DNA of 36,026 nt, taken from assembly GCA_038045965.1 (NCBI GenBank), contig JBBSXD010000021.1, positions 1 to 36,026 of the forward strand, read 5' to 3'. This document shows positions 7,821 through 16,328 of the stretch, in pieces (position 1 is the first letter of the stretch; each line of letters opens with the position of its first letter). Source of the stretch: ARS1285 sp038045965. GTDB taxonomy: Archaea > Nanobdellota > Nanobdellia > Pacearchaeales > GW2011-AR1. The notes below the pieces were generated by a model. It saw only the letters and a program-made list of their open reading frames with translations. It was not told the origin of the DNA and did no database searches. The position numbers and the translations under genes are program-made.

Positions 7821-8462
7821 ATGAAGTCTAGTAATCAAATTGTATTATTTAGCATTTTTATTTTGATAGTAATTATTCTTGTTACTAATGTTTATGCAAT
7901 TACTGGAAGTATAGGAAATGCAAGAATGATTTTGAGATTAGAAATTGGAGATAAAATAGAAAAAAGTATTCTTGTTAAAAATATAAATGATGTTCCAGTA
8001 AATATAGAATTAATTGCCATTGGAGATTTAGAAGATTATATTACTATTAAAGATAAGAGCTTTAGTTTACAACCTAAAGAGGAGAAAAAAGCATTTTTTA
8101 CAATAGATGTAAAAAAAGGAGGAACTACTGAAACTAAAATAAATGTTAAATTTTCTCCTATAGATGGAGGAAATGGAGTTGGATTAAGTTCTACAATAAT
8201 AGTAATAACTGAAGATGAAGATAATTGGAATTTGCTTAATATATTTAATAAAGAAGATAAAAATTCAAATGTTAGTGTTGGTATAGGAGAGAAAAAAGTT
8301 AATGTTGATGAGACTAAGAATGATTCAAATTCATTAGTAAAAACTAGTTTAATTTTTAGCTTTATATTATTTATTATACTATTAGTTTTACTTTTTTTAG
8401 CTTCTAAACATATTAAAAAGAAAAGAGAAATTAAAACAAAAAAGAGTTTTAGAAATGAATAA
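7821..8462 (+). CDS. Membrane-anchored surface protein, COG1470-like beta-sandwich
   Basis: 213 residues from the ATG at 7821. An N-terminal hydrophobic signal (VLFSIFILIVIILVTNVYA) is followed by a single beta-sandwich domain of about 95 residues starting ITGSIGNARMILRLEIGDKI. Its pattern (ILVKNINDVPVNIELIAIGD, then FSLQPKEEKKAFFTIDV) is that of archaeal surface proteins related to COG1470/NPCBM-associated Ig-like domains. A polar linker leads to one transmembrane helix (LIFSFILFIILLVLLFLA) and a basic cytoplasmic tail (KKKREIKTKK). The topology is therefore outside-facing with a C-terminal anchor. The next gene starts within its last codons (8-base overlap at 8455), so the two are translationally coupled. 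The exact function is unknown; a structural or complex-assembly role is inferred. Confidence 0.78.
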   Translation: MKSSNQIVLFSIFILIVIILVTNVYAITGSIGNARMILRLEIGDKIEKSILVKNINDVPVNIELIAIGDLEDYITIKDKSFSLQPKEEKKAFFTIDVKKGGTTETKINVKFSPIDGGNGVGLSSTIIVITEDEDNWNLLNIFNKEDKNSNVSVGIGEKKVNVDETKNDSNSLVKTSLIFSFILFIILLVLLFLASKHIKKKREIKTKKSFRNE

Positions 8463-10620
8463 ACTTTTTTTATTTTTAATAGTTTTATTGTTAATTAATT
8501 CTGTAGTAGCTTTGAATATAGGATATGTTGTTAACAGTCCAAATAATAAAAATAATGATGAGACTAATCTAATAAATTTTTTAGTTCAAGAAGGACATAA
8601 TGTTTCAGTTTTGGATGATGCTAATTTTGATGCTAGTGTTTATGATTTTGTAATTGTTTCTAAAACTGTTAGTGATATTGGGAATATTTTTGATCATACT
8701 AAAACAAAAACTATTTTCATGAGTAATAGGGCTGCTCAAAAAAAAGGATTTGGAGGCAGTTTTGGATTAAGTAGCGGTAGGTTTGCGAGAATAGAGAAAT
8801 CTCATACTATAACTAAAGATTATCTTTTGGGAGATTTGCAAGTTTATAATATTCAAGACGATTTACCATATTTAACAGGATGTTTTCCAGTTAATGCAAA
8901 TCTTTTAGTTTCAAAATCTGATTCTATTAAATCTTTAGTAATGGCTTTAGATGCTAATGCTTTATTAGTAAAAACCGGCTGTAGTGATAGAACTAAAACA
9001 ATATCAGAAAAGAATTTATATTTTGGTTTATCAGAAGTAAGTAATTGGAATAATGATGCTAAGAAATTATTTATTAGTTCTATAAATTGGTTGACTGAAT
9101 TAAGAGATGCTGATAAAGATGGTTATAATATTACTGTAGATTGTAATGATGATAATCCTAATATTTATCCTGGAGCAACAGAAATACCTTATAATGGATT
9201 AGATGATGATTGCAGTAACGGAGATTTAGTAGATGTTGATAATGATAGTTATAAGTCTAATTTAGCTAATGGAAATGACTGCAATGATAACGATGCAAAT
9301 ATTCATCCTGGAGCTTCAGATAAAAAAAATGATTGTGTTAATGATGCTCCAATAATTGAAAGTTTTTCTCCTGAAGATAATTTAACTATTTTACAAAATA
9401 AAGATAAAACTTTTAGCGTTACTTATAGCGATGTTGATAATAATTCTAGTCAAATTAATTTTAAATGGCAGATAGATGGACAAACAGTTGGTTTTGGTTC
9501 TAGTTATGTTTTTAATAAACCTATAGGAGATTATAATGTTAATGTTATAGTTTCAGACGGATTATTGAATACTCAAAAAAATTGGTCTGTTAGTGTAAAA
9601 GATTTAAATTTTTTTAGTTGTTCCGAAGTTGCAGGAAATATATGTGGTGTAGAGGAAGTTTGTAAAGGAAGTATTCTAGGAGTCAAAGATACTAGTAGCT
9701 GTTGTAATATAGCTTGTGTGGAGAAAGATCCTGAGTTTAGTAAAGCGAATGTCTGTCTAGTTAAAGAAAGTAAAATTGATATAGACATCAATGTTAATGA
9801 TGGAGAAGATTATAAAATTAATAGTGATATTGATTTTTCAGTAAGAGTTAGAAATAATCTCGAAGAAAATAAAAATTTTGATTTAGATGCTTATTTGTAT
9901 GATATTACAAAAGATAAAATAGTTGATAAGAGTAGTAATAATTTAAAAGTTGATAATCATGAAAGTCAGATTATTAATTTTATACTTAAAGCTAAAGAAG
10001 ATATAAATGCTGAAGATAAATATGCAATTTTTGTAAAAGCTGAAGATAAATCCTGCAATCAACAGTACAAAAAAATAGATATTATAAGAAATGCTCATGA
10101 TGTAATAATAGAGAAAATTGATTTAGATTCTATGGAGCTTTATTGCGGATATCCTTTAAATTTTGATGTTAAATTAAAGAATCTGGGAACTCAAAATGAG
10201 GAGGTTTATGTTCAAATTAAGAATTCTAAATTAAAAATAGATTATAAAACTGATAGTTTCAAACTAGATGCATTTGAAGGAAAAAATGATGATATAAAAA
10301 AGAGTTTCGATTTTCAGATACCAGAAGACGCAGATACAGGAGATTATGTTTTGAAAACAGAAGTTCATTATGGTGATAAATTAGCAGTTTTGGATACAAC
10401 AATCAAATTAGGTTCCTGCAATAATAAAAATTTATCTCAAGATAAAGAAAATAAAATTATTAGTTTAATAAACCAAGACGATAGAAATATTTTAAATTCA
10501 GATTTAAAGGAAGTTTCTGATGAAAAAGATAATATTATTATTAGAATTATATTTTCTATAATCTTAATTTTTTTCCTTGGAATAGCTGGATTCATAGTAT
10601 ATAATTTTGGACATAATTAA
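8455..10620 (+). CDS. Multidomain surface protein: Rossmann-like, Asp-rich repeats, PKD-like, CARDB-like, TM anchor
   Basis: 721 residues. A signal peptide (about 1-19) precedes a Rossmann/flavodoxin-like domain (LNIGYVVNSPNN to about residue 218). This domain resembles the N-terminal domain of the 1079-residue protein in layout, including an F/YFG-I/L-x-E near its end and a W-x-x-x-A pattern. Then come degenerate MopE-like repeats with DADKDGYNITVDCNDDNPN, NIYPGATEI and NIHPGA (about 219-298), a PKD-like domain (about 300-382: FKWQIDGQTVGFGSSYVF, VIVSDG), a short cysteine segment, two CARDB-like beta-sandwiches (about 440-665) and a C-terminal transmembrane helix (IIIRIIFSIILIFFLGIAGF). It is coupled to the gene at 7821 and followed one base later by 10622. 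Probable scaffold or receptor of the cell envelope; ligand unknown. Confidence 0.8.
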   Translation: MNKLFLFLIVLLLINSVVALNIGYVVNSPNNKNNDETNLINFLVQEGHNVSVLDDANFDASVYDFVIVSKTVSDIGNIFDHTKTKTIFMSNRAAQKKGFGGSFGLSSGRFARIEKSHTITKDYLLGDLQVYNIQDDLPYLTGCFPVNANLLVSKSDSIKSLVMALDANALLVKTGCSDRTKTISEKNLYFGLSEVSNWNNDAKKLFISSINWLTELRDADKDGYNITVDCNDDNPNIYPGATEIPYNGLDDDCSNGDLVDVDNDSYKSNLANGNDCNDNDANIHPGASDKKNDCVNDAPIIESFSPEDNLTILQNKDKTFSVTYSDVDNNSSQINFKWQIDGQTVGFGSSYVFNKPIGDYNVNVIVSDGLLNTQKNWSVSVKDLNFFSCSEVAGNICGVEEVCKGSILGVKDTSSCCNIACVEKDPEFSKANVCLVKESKIDIDINVNDGEDYKINSDIDFSVRVRNNLEENKNFDLDAYLYDITKDKIVDKSSNNLKVDNHESQIINFILKAKEDINAEDKYAIFVKAEDKSCNQQYKKIDIIRNAHDVIIEKIDLDSMELYCGYPLNFDVKLKNLGTQNEEVYVQIKNSKLKIDYKTDSFKLDAFEGKNDDIKKSFDFQIPEDADTGDYVLKTEVHYGDKLAVLDTTIKLGSCNNKNLSQDKENKIISLINQDDRNILNSDLKEVSDEKDNIIIRIIFSIILIFFLGIAGFIVYNFGHN

Positions 10621-10621
10621 A

Positions 10622-11293
10622 ATGACAAGTAAATTAATTTTTATATTACTATTTTTATTATTAGTTTCTATAGTAATTTTTGGAGGATATTTTATTAGTA
10701 CAAAAAATATTCAAGATAAAATTGAAGATAAGACTCTTAAAAATATAAAAAGTTATCAATTTTTTAAACCTGCAGTTATTAGTAATAAAGAATTATTTTC
10801 TGAAGATAATTATGAAAAAATTGATTCAGAAGATAGATTAGATTTTTCTTCTGAAAATTCTAATAATGATGATGGTAATCATAGAAAAAAAATTGTAGAA
10901 TGTTATCAAAATTCTGATTGTGGAGTTGATTATGAAGAAGAACCTTATTGTGTCTTTAATAAAGTTTACAAAAAAGTTCATATTTATAGTTGTGATGGAC
11001 AATGTAAAAAAGAAGATAAAAATTTATTGGTAGAAAAATGTTTAATGGGATGTTCTGAGGGAAAATGTATAGATAGTTTTCTTTTTCAATGTAGTTTTGA
11101 TTATGATTGCGGATTTGATGATTTTATAGGAGAAAGATATTGCACTAATAATAATGTTTTTCAGCATTTTGTAAATTGGACTTGCGAGAATCCAGATAGT
11201 GAGAATAGCAGATGTAAAATAAATTTTGAAGAGAAATTGGTAAATGAATGTATAAGTCCATTAGTTTGTGATAAAGGAATGTGTGTGGAGTGA
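10622..11293 (+). CDS. Small membrane-anchored Cys-rich protein
   Basis: 223 residues from the ATG at 10622, one base after the preceding stop. An upstream in-frame TTG at 10607 would overlap the previous gene and is less likely. An N-terminal hydrophobic helix (LIFILLFLLLVSIVIFGGYF) without a clear cleavage site probably acts as a signal anchor. After a charged linker there are two cysteine modules (about 95-150 and 155-223): NSDCGVDYEEEPYC to GCSEGKC, and DYDCGFDDFIGERYC to CDKGMCVE. These match the module repeated in the 1079-residue protein (xxDCGxD...YC...C...C...GxC). The shared module and operon position suggest that it caps or tethers that assembly. No function is known. Confidence 0.78.
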   Translation: MTSKLIFILLFLLLVSIVIFGGYFISTKNIQDKIEDKTLKNIKSYQFFKPAVISNKELFSEDNYEKIDSEDRLDFSSENSNNDDGNHRKKIVECYQNSDCGVDYEEEPYCVFNKVYKKVHIYSCDGQCKKEDKNLLVEKCLMGCSEGKCIDSFLFQCSFDYDCGFDDFIGERYCTNNNVFQHFVNWTCENPDSENSRCKINFEEKLVNECISPLVCDKGMCVE

Positions 11294-11322
11294 TATTAAG
11301 TAATAATATTATATAATAAAAA

Positions 11323-13290
11323 ATGAAAAGATATAAATTTTTTAATGGGATATTATTTGTTTTAATTATCTTTACTTCTCTTATAAGTCTTATCTCAGCT
11401 TCGGAGAATATTCCTTTTCATAGATATTCAAACGGACCTAACCATTTTTATACTAATAATATAGAAGAAGTTAGAAACTCTCCTTCATGGATTTATGAAG
11501 GATTAACTGGATATTTAGAAAAAGATAATATAGATAATACTGTTGCCTTAAAAAGATATTACAATAATAAAATAAATACCCATCTTTATACTACAGAACA
11601 TTCGTATGATAATTTAACAGATTTTAATTATGAGGGAATTGTAGGTTATATTTATACATCACAAATAAACAATTCAATACCTTTGTATAGATATTATAAT
11701 CTTGAAACAAGAGATAATTTTTATACTACTAATGATAAAGAGATTAAAAATGATAGTGTTTTTAATATATTTATAGGAATTGAAGGATATATATTAAAAA
11801 ATAATAGAGATTTCTTACCTTATCCAGAAATAGATAATTATAAAATAAAAGGATTAACAGCTTCTGCAGATGGATTAAATAAAGATGAAGTTATTAATAA
11901 TTATGCTGGAAGGGTAGCTTTAAATCTTAAATGGTATGAATGGGAACCAAGATTATCAATAACTCCTCCTTGTAGTAGTAATGAATATGAATATGATAAT
12001 CATTGTTTTGTAATTGATAAGGGAATAGATAAAGATATATTAGAATGGTCTAGTAGGGGATTGATAATAACTGGAGTAATTTATGGAGTTCCAGAATGGG
12101 CAAGAATAAGTGATTGTCCTTTAGGCAACAGCTCCTTTTGTGCACCAAAAAATTCTGAAGATTATGGAAGATTTAATGGAATGGTGGCTAAAAGATATAA
12201 TGGACTAAATTTTAACGGAAGAATATCAGATTTTGTAATTCATAATGAGGTTAATGTTAATTCATGGTTTAATGTTGGTTGTGGACAAGGAGAACCATGT
12301 GATAAAGATTATTGGATAAATGAATATTCAAATAATTATAATTCAGCTTATGACAAAATAAAATCAGAACAGCCAGAAGCTAAAGTATTAATTTCTTTAG
12401 ATCATCAATTTGATACTTCTTTTGATAAATTAAATGATTATGACCCCACTATATCTGGGAAAACTTTTTTAATAGAATTTTCTAAAAAAGTAGGTGATAG
12501 AAAATGGCAAGTTGCATTTCATCCTTATCCCAAAAATATATTTTCTAATGAAATATCTTTTAATGATATGCCTTATGTAACTTTTGGAAATATAGGAATG
12601 TTAGTTGGATGGTTGAGACAAAATTTTCCAAATAATCCTTCATCATGGAATGTTCAAATTACCGAGGCTGGTATAAATTCCTTAAGTCCCTCATCTCCAG
12701 AAAAACAAGCTTCAACTCTCTGCAATGCTTTTAGAAATGTTTTAGCCACACCAAAAATTGAAAGTTTCTTATATCATAGAATGAAAGATCATACATTTGA
12801 ATTAAATAATGGATTGGCATTGGGATTAAGAAATTCTGACAGTTCAACAAAACCTACATGGGTTACTTGGGCTTTAGCAAATAGAAAAGATGTTAATATT
12901 TTATTCTGTGGATTTGAAGATTTGCCTTATACAAGATTGAAGAGAGGATACAATTCAAATATAGGACATATTGTTTCATCGAGAATTTTACCAAATGATT
13001 TTAATATAGAATGGAGTGATGTAGGTTTATTGAGAGATGAAGTTGCTGATTCGGTTTTACTTTATGAATGTTTAGCGTATAAAGGACATACACTTATATC
13101 AAAAAATCCAAATTGTGAAGGATTAACTCCTATGGGTCCTGTTGGATATATTTTACAAACTCAAAAATCAAATACAATTCCTATATGGAGATGTTCTATA
13201 AATAATGGAGCAGATCATATTGTAAGTAAATTTGAAAATTGTGAAAATCAACAAAAAGAAATGTTATTGGGATATGGATATAGGATATGA
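11323..13290 (+). CDS. Secreted glycoside-hydrolase-like protein (DUF5722-type) flanked by DUF5648 repeats
   Basis: 655 residues. After a signal peptide (to about residue 26) come three DUF5648-type repeats: FHRYSNGPNHFYTNN with WIYEGLTGYL, YYNNKINTHLYTTE, and YRYYNLETRDNFYTTND (about 28-165). The central region (about 185-530) has a TIM-barrel glycosidase pattern like DUF5722. HNEVN (E309) occupies the position of the clan GH-A acid/base, and ITEAG (E448) that of the nucleophile, with a conserved-looking FHPYPKN between. The C-terminal part returns to diverged DUF5648-like repeats (YECLAYKGHTLISKNPNC and WRCSINNGADHIVS). The likely role is cleavage of an extracellular polysaccharide, perhaps of host or matrix origin; the substrate cannot be read from the sequence. 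It follows the cysteine-rich genes by 29 bases and may share their transcript. Confidence 0.75.
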   Translation: MKRYKFFNGILFVLIIFTSLISLISASENIPFHRYSNGPNHFYTNNIEEVRNSPSWIYEGLTGYLEKDNIDNTVALKRYYNNKINTHLYTTEHSYDNLTDFNYEGIVGYIYTSQINNSIPLYRYYNLETRDNFYTTNDKEIKNDSVFNIFIGIEGYILKNNRDFLPYPEIDNYKIKGLTASADGLNKDEVINNYAGRVALNLKWYEWEPRLSITPPCSSNEYEYDNHCFVIDKGIDKDILEWSSRGLIITGVIYGVPEWARISDCPLGNSSFCAPKNSEDYGRFNGMVAKRYNGLNFNGRISDFVIHNEVNVNSWFNVGCGQGEPCDKDYWINEYSNNYNSAYDKIKSEQPEAKVLISLDHQFDTSFDKLNDYDPTISGKTFLIEFSKKVGDRKWQVAFHPYPKNIFSNEISFNDMPYVTFGNIGMLVGWLRQNFPNNPSSWNVQITEAGINSLSPSSPEKQASTLCNAFRNVLATPKIESFLYHRMKDHTFELNNGLALGLRNSDSSTKPTWVTWALANRKDVNILFCGFEDLPYTRLKRGYNSNIGHIVSSRILPNDFNIEWSDVGLLRDEVADSVLLYECLAYKGHTLISKNPNCEGLTPMGPVGYILQTQKSNTIPIWRCSINNGADHIVSKFENCENQQKEMLLGYGYRI

Positions 13291-13312
13291 ATTAATTTTG
13301 TTTAATTATTAT

Positions 13313-14464
13313 TTAAATTTCTCTATAAGCCATCTTTACAGCTTCAGCTATTTTTGGAACTATAGATTTATCTAAAGAATAAGGCAGAATTTCTTCTCTT
13401 GTTGGATGTTTTATTATTGAAGCTAATGTTTCTGCTGCTGCTAATTTCATTTCATCAGTTATTCTTTTTGCTTTTATATCTAAAGCTCCTCGAAATATAC
13501 CTGGAAAAGCAAGAACATTGTTTACTTGATTAGGAAAGTCAGATCTACCAGTTGCAAAAATGTATGCTCCAGATTCTTCTGCAATATCTGGCATTATTTC
13601 TGGAGTTGGATTAGATAAAGCAAATATGATGGGTTTATCATTCATACTTTTTATCATATCTGCGGTTAATAAATCTGGTTTGCTTAATCCAATAAAAATA
13701 TCTGTTCTTTTCATTGCTTCGGTTAAATCTCCCTGCAGTAAGTTATGATTAGTTATTGATGCTATTTCTTCTTTTATTTTATTTAAGTTTTTTCTGCCTT
13801 TGTAAATTATTCCTTCAGTATCTAAAACAATAATATTTTTAAAACCATATTTTAACATTAGTTTAGTCACAGCTGTTCCTGCAGCCCCACTACCATTAAC
13901 TACTATTTTTACATTTTCAATTTCCTTTTTAACTACTTTTAGAGAATTTATTATTCCTGCTAATACTACTACAGAAGTTCCGTGCTGATCGTCATGCATT
14001 ACTGGAATTCCTAAATTTTGTAAGGCTTGTTCTATCTCAAAACATTCTGGAGCTTTGAAGTCTTCTAAATTTATTCCTCCGAAAATTGGAGAAATATTTT
14101 TTATAGTTTCTATTGTTTGATTTACATTTTGATTTTTTAAACAAATTGGGAATGCATCTATATTTGCAAATTCTTTGAATAATATTGCTTTTCCTTCCAT
14201 TACTGGTATTGCTGCTTCTGGTCCTATATTTCCTAAACCTAAAACTGCAGAGCCATCACTTATCACAGCAACGGTGTTTCCTTTTATTGTATATTTGTAA
14301 ACGTCTTCAGGATTTTTATAAATCTCTCTGCAAGGTTCAGCAACCCCAGGAGTATATGCTATAGATAAATCATCTTTAGATTTAATTTCTTTTTTAGATT
14401 TAATTTCTAGTTTTCCTTTTAATTTTTCATGCATCTCGAGAGATAATTTATTATAATCTTTCAT
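13313..14464 (-). CDS. maeB: Malic enzyme (oxaloacetate-decarboxylating malate dehydrogenase)
   Basis: 383 residues, the short prokaryotic form without the phosphotransacetylase domain. It converts malate plus NAD(P)+ to pyruvate and CO2. The catalytic tyrosine lies in AYTPGVAEPC (Y37) and the lysine in MEGKAILF (K92). Metal ligands are in EDFKAPECFEIE and in the MHDDQHGTSVV motif. The nucleotide-binding site reads VVNGSGAAGTAV, with a D at the following strand end (LDTEG), leaving coenzyme preference open. IFALSNPTPEI is the family C-terminal signature. It lies 23 bases downstream of the gene at 14488 on the same strand and is probably co-transcribed. maeB is the usual symbol for this family and not a proven orthology. 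Confidence 0.94.
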   Translation of the reverse strand: MKDYNKLSLEMHEKLKGKLEIKSKKEIKSKDDLSIAYTPGVAEPCREIYKNPEDVYKYTIKGNTVAVISDGSAVLGLGNIGPEAAIPVMEGKAILFKEFANIDAFPICLKNQNVNQTIETIKNISPIFGGINLEDFKAPECFEIEQALQNLGIPVMHDDQHGTSVVVLAGIINSLKVVKKEIENVKIVVNGSGAAGTAVTKLMLKYGFKNIIVLDTEGIIYKGRKNLNKIKEEIASITNHNLLQGDLTEAMKRTDIFIGLSKPDLLTADMIKSMNDKPIIFALSNPTPEIMPDIAEESGAYIFATGRSDFPNQVNNVLAFPGIFRGALDIKAKRITDEMKLAAAETLASIIKHPTREEILPYSLDKSIVPKIAEAVKMAYREI

Positions 14465-14487
14465 GTTTAAATTTGGTTTTGTATATT

Positions 14488-15063
14488 TTAATTTATCTTT
14501 GCGGCTTTTATCAATTCTTCAATATTTGCTTCTAGTAATATTATTGCATCTCTTTCAGAAGAATATTTAATTTCTCTTATAAAATTGAGTCTTGAATTTA
14601 TTTCTCTTTCAGTTTCTTTATTAAAAGGAATAGTATTAAAATCATAAAACATTATGAATGGTTTATTATATTCTAGGGTTGTTTGAAAAAGTTCTCTTAC
14701 ATTGGGATTAATTGGATTTAAATGAATTAAAACTCCTTTTGTATTGGGGATTGCTTCATTTACCATAAAATCTATTTGATTACCTCTTATATCTTTGTGA
14801 GGAGCATAAATTTTGAAATTATTTTTAGTTACTAACTCAACTATCTTATCATATAAAGGATAGTTATCTTTTGCGCTAGGTTCACAAGCTAATACTATAT
14901 CATATTTATTATCCTCTAAATAGCTATCTAAAACTGGTTTATTTTCCAGTCTTCTAGAATCTATAATAGATATATCCATTCTTTTTTCCAGTAAACCTAT
15001 ATCAGAATTGTAAATTGTTCTTATTCTTAATGAAGTATTGTTTCTTCCTAATATTTTTTTCAT
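14488..15063 (-). CDS. Nucleoside 2-deoxyribosyltransferase-like protein (tentative)
   Basis: 191 residues, soluble. The second half has the alternating beta/alpha layout of the nucleoside 2-deoxyribosyltransferase superfamily: DIVLACEPSAKDNYPLYDKI, then IYAPHKDIRGNQIDFMVNE, GVLIHLNPINPNVRELF with a candidate acidic residue, and KPFIMFYDF. That family transfers or hydrolyses base-deoxyribose bonds. The similarity is in layout and weak motifs only, and the N-terminal 50 residues are unlike it. Members of this fold also occur as sensors, so no activity is claimed. A TATA box near 15084-15093 (CTTTTAAATAG on the minus strand) fits the ATG at 15063. Malic enzyme follows in the same direction. Confidence 0.5.
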   Translation of the reverse strand: MKKILGRNNTSLRIRTIYNSDIGLLEKRMDISIIDSRRLENKPVLDSYLEDNKYDIVLACEPSAKDNYPLYDKIVELVTKNNFKIYAPHKDIRGNQIDFMVNEAIPNTKGVLIHLNPINPNVRELFQTTLEYNKPFIMFYDFNTIPFNKETEREINSRLNFIREIKYSSERDAIILLEANIEELIKAAKIN

Positions 15064-15146
15064 GAATATTCTTAAGGTAAAATCTATTTAAAAGCTTTTA
15101 TGGTTTTTAATTAATCATAAGAAAATATTATAAATTTCTTAAGAAA

Positions 15147-15974
15147 TTAATAATCGAATTCAGCAAATCCAGGGTCTATTAATCTTTCATGTATTTTTAT
15201 AGAATCTATCTCATTAACATCTTCTTCTAAAAGTGTAAAATTCAAATCAAAATTTTCTTTTGTGTGAATATTATTAGATGATCTTGGAATAACTATCAAT
15301 CCTTTTTGTAAAAGCCATTTTATAGCTATTTGTCCAGGATTTTTATTGTATTTATTAGAGATATTTATTATTGTTTTATTTTTGAAAACAGCACCTTGGG
15401 CTAGAGGAGAGTATGCAGTAATTTTTATATTGTTTTTATCGCAAAAATCAAGCAATTCTTTTTGATAAAATAATGGGTGAAATTCAACTTGGTTTATAGT
15501 TAAAGGCAGATCTATCTTAGATGTTATTTTAAGGGCGTCTTTCAAATGATTTATTGTAAAATTGCTAACACCAAATGATTTTATCTTTTTTTCATCATAT
15601 AATATTTTAAATGCTTTTAAAATCTCTTCCATATCAATGTATTTATCTGGCCAATGAATTAAGTATAAATCTAAATAATTTGTTTTTAATTTTCTTAAAG
15701 ATAATTCAAAAGATTTTATTAATCTAGTATAATTTAATTCATCTTGCCAGACTTTTGAAGTTATGAATATTTCTTCTCTTTGAATTTTAGAATTCTTTAT
15801 GGCTATTCCTACTTCTTCTTCATTTCTATAAATCTCTGCAGTATCTATATGTCTATATCCTGTTTCTAAAGCGAATTGAGTTGCTTTTATACATGTGTTG
15901 CCAGTTAATTGCCATGTTCCAAATCCTAAAGCAGGAATCTCAATATTATTATTTAAAATTATTTTCTGATTCAT
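15147..15974 (-). CDS. Aldo/keto reductase
   Basis: 275 residues, NAD(P)H-dependent reductase of the 2,5-diketo-gluconate/YvgN type. The catalytic tetrad is visible: D44 and Y49 in HIDTAEIYRNEEEVG, K74 in ITSKVW, and H107 in LYLIHWP. The cofactor-binding IPRSSNNIHTKEN motif near the C-terminus is present. The substrate cannot be told from sequence; this subgroup generally reduces aldehydes and ketones such as methylglyoxal. Its ATG lies 26 bases inside the upstream pterin dehydratase gene, so the two are translationally coupled. A 16-base AT palindrome (15133-15148) overlaps its stop codon. Confidence 0.94.
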   Translation of the reverse strand: MNQKIILNNNIEIPALGFGTWQLTGNTCIKATQFALETGYRHIDTAEIYRNEEEVGIAIKNSKIQREEIFITSKVWQDELNYTRLIKSFELSLRKLKTNYLDLYLIHWPDKYIDMEEILKAFKILYDEKKIKSFGVSNFTINHLKDALKITSKIDLPLTINQVEFHPLFYQKELLDFCDKNNIKITAYSPLAQGAVFKNKTIINISNKYNKNPGQIAIKWLLQKGLIVIPRSSNNIHTKENFDLNFTLLEEDVNEIDSIKIHERLIDPGFAEFDY

Positions 15975-16266
15975 CTATTTTTTTAGCCAATTCTATGTCT
16001 TTATTTGTTAAACAATTTAATTCATGAGTATAAATTTTTATTTTTAGTTTTTTGTAATCATATATTTCTATATCTGGATGATGATTTATTTTATCAGATA
16101 TTTTTGCTATTTTTTTAACAAAATTGACTGCTTCAGAAAAAGATGAAAGAGTTATTATTTTATAAATATATTTTCTTTCTACCACTTCCCATTCAGAAAG
16201 AATATCGTATAATAAATTTATATCTAAATCTGAAAGTTTTTTGTAATTTTCATTCTTTTGTTCCAT
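15949..16266 (-). CDS. Pterin-4a-carbinolamine dehydratase family protein
   Basis: 105 residues, typical length for the PCD/DCoH family. The signature is complete: KINHHPDIEIYDY with H62 and H63, then Y/I strands, H81 in IYTHELNCLT and D90. The enzyme dehydrates 4a-hydroxy-tetrahydrobiopterin, or acts in other pterin/molybdopterin contexts in organisms lacking aromatic amino acid hydroxylases. No hydroxylase gene is seen nearby, so the substrate here is unclear. A TATA box (TTTTAAAAG on the minus strand, about 16293-16301) is correctly placed for the ATG at 16266. The downstream aldo/keto reductase overlaps its last 26 bases. Confidence 0.88.
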   Translation of the reverse strand: MEQKNENYKKLSDLDINLLYDILSEWEVVERKYIYKIITLSSFSEAVNFVKKIAKISDKINHHPDIEIYDYKKLKIKIYTHELNCLTNKDIELAKKIDESENNFK

Positions 16267-16328
16267 GCTTTTAATAGAAATTATAAATTCCTTTTAAAAA
16301 TAAAAAATAAAATAAATTTTTTTAAAAC

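Noticed and set aside
9573..9791. 72-codon minus-strand frame inside the 721-residue surface protein
   Set aside because: It lies wholly within a clear gene, has no promoter or ribosome site, and its composition mirrors the complementary strand.
13560..13748. Plus-strand frame inside malic enzyme
   Set aside because: Antisense shadow of conserved malic enzyme sequence (IFALSNPTPEI region).
15133..15148. 16-base palindrome AATTTCTTAAGAAATT at the end of the aldo/keto reductase gene
   Set aside because: No loop and only A/T-rich arms; easily produced by chance in this composition, and partly coding. No T-tract makes it a convincing terminator.
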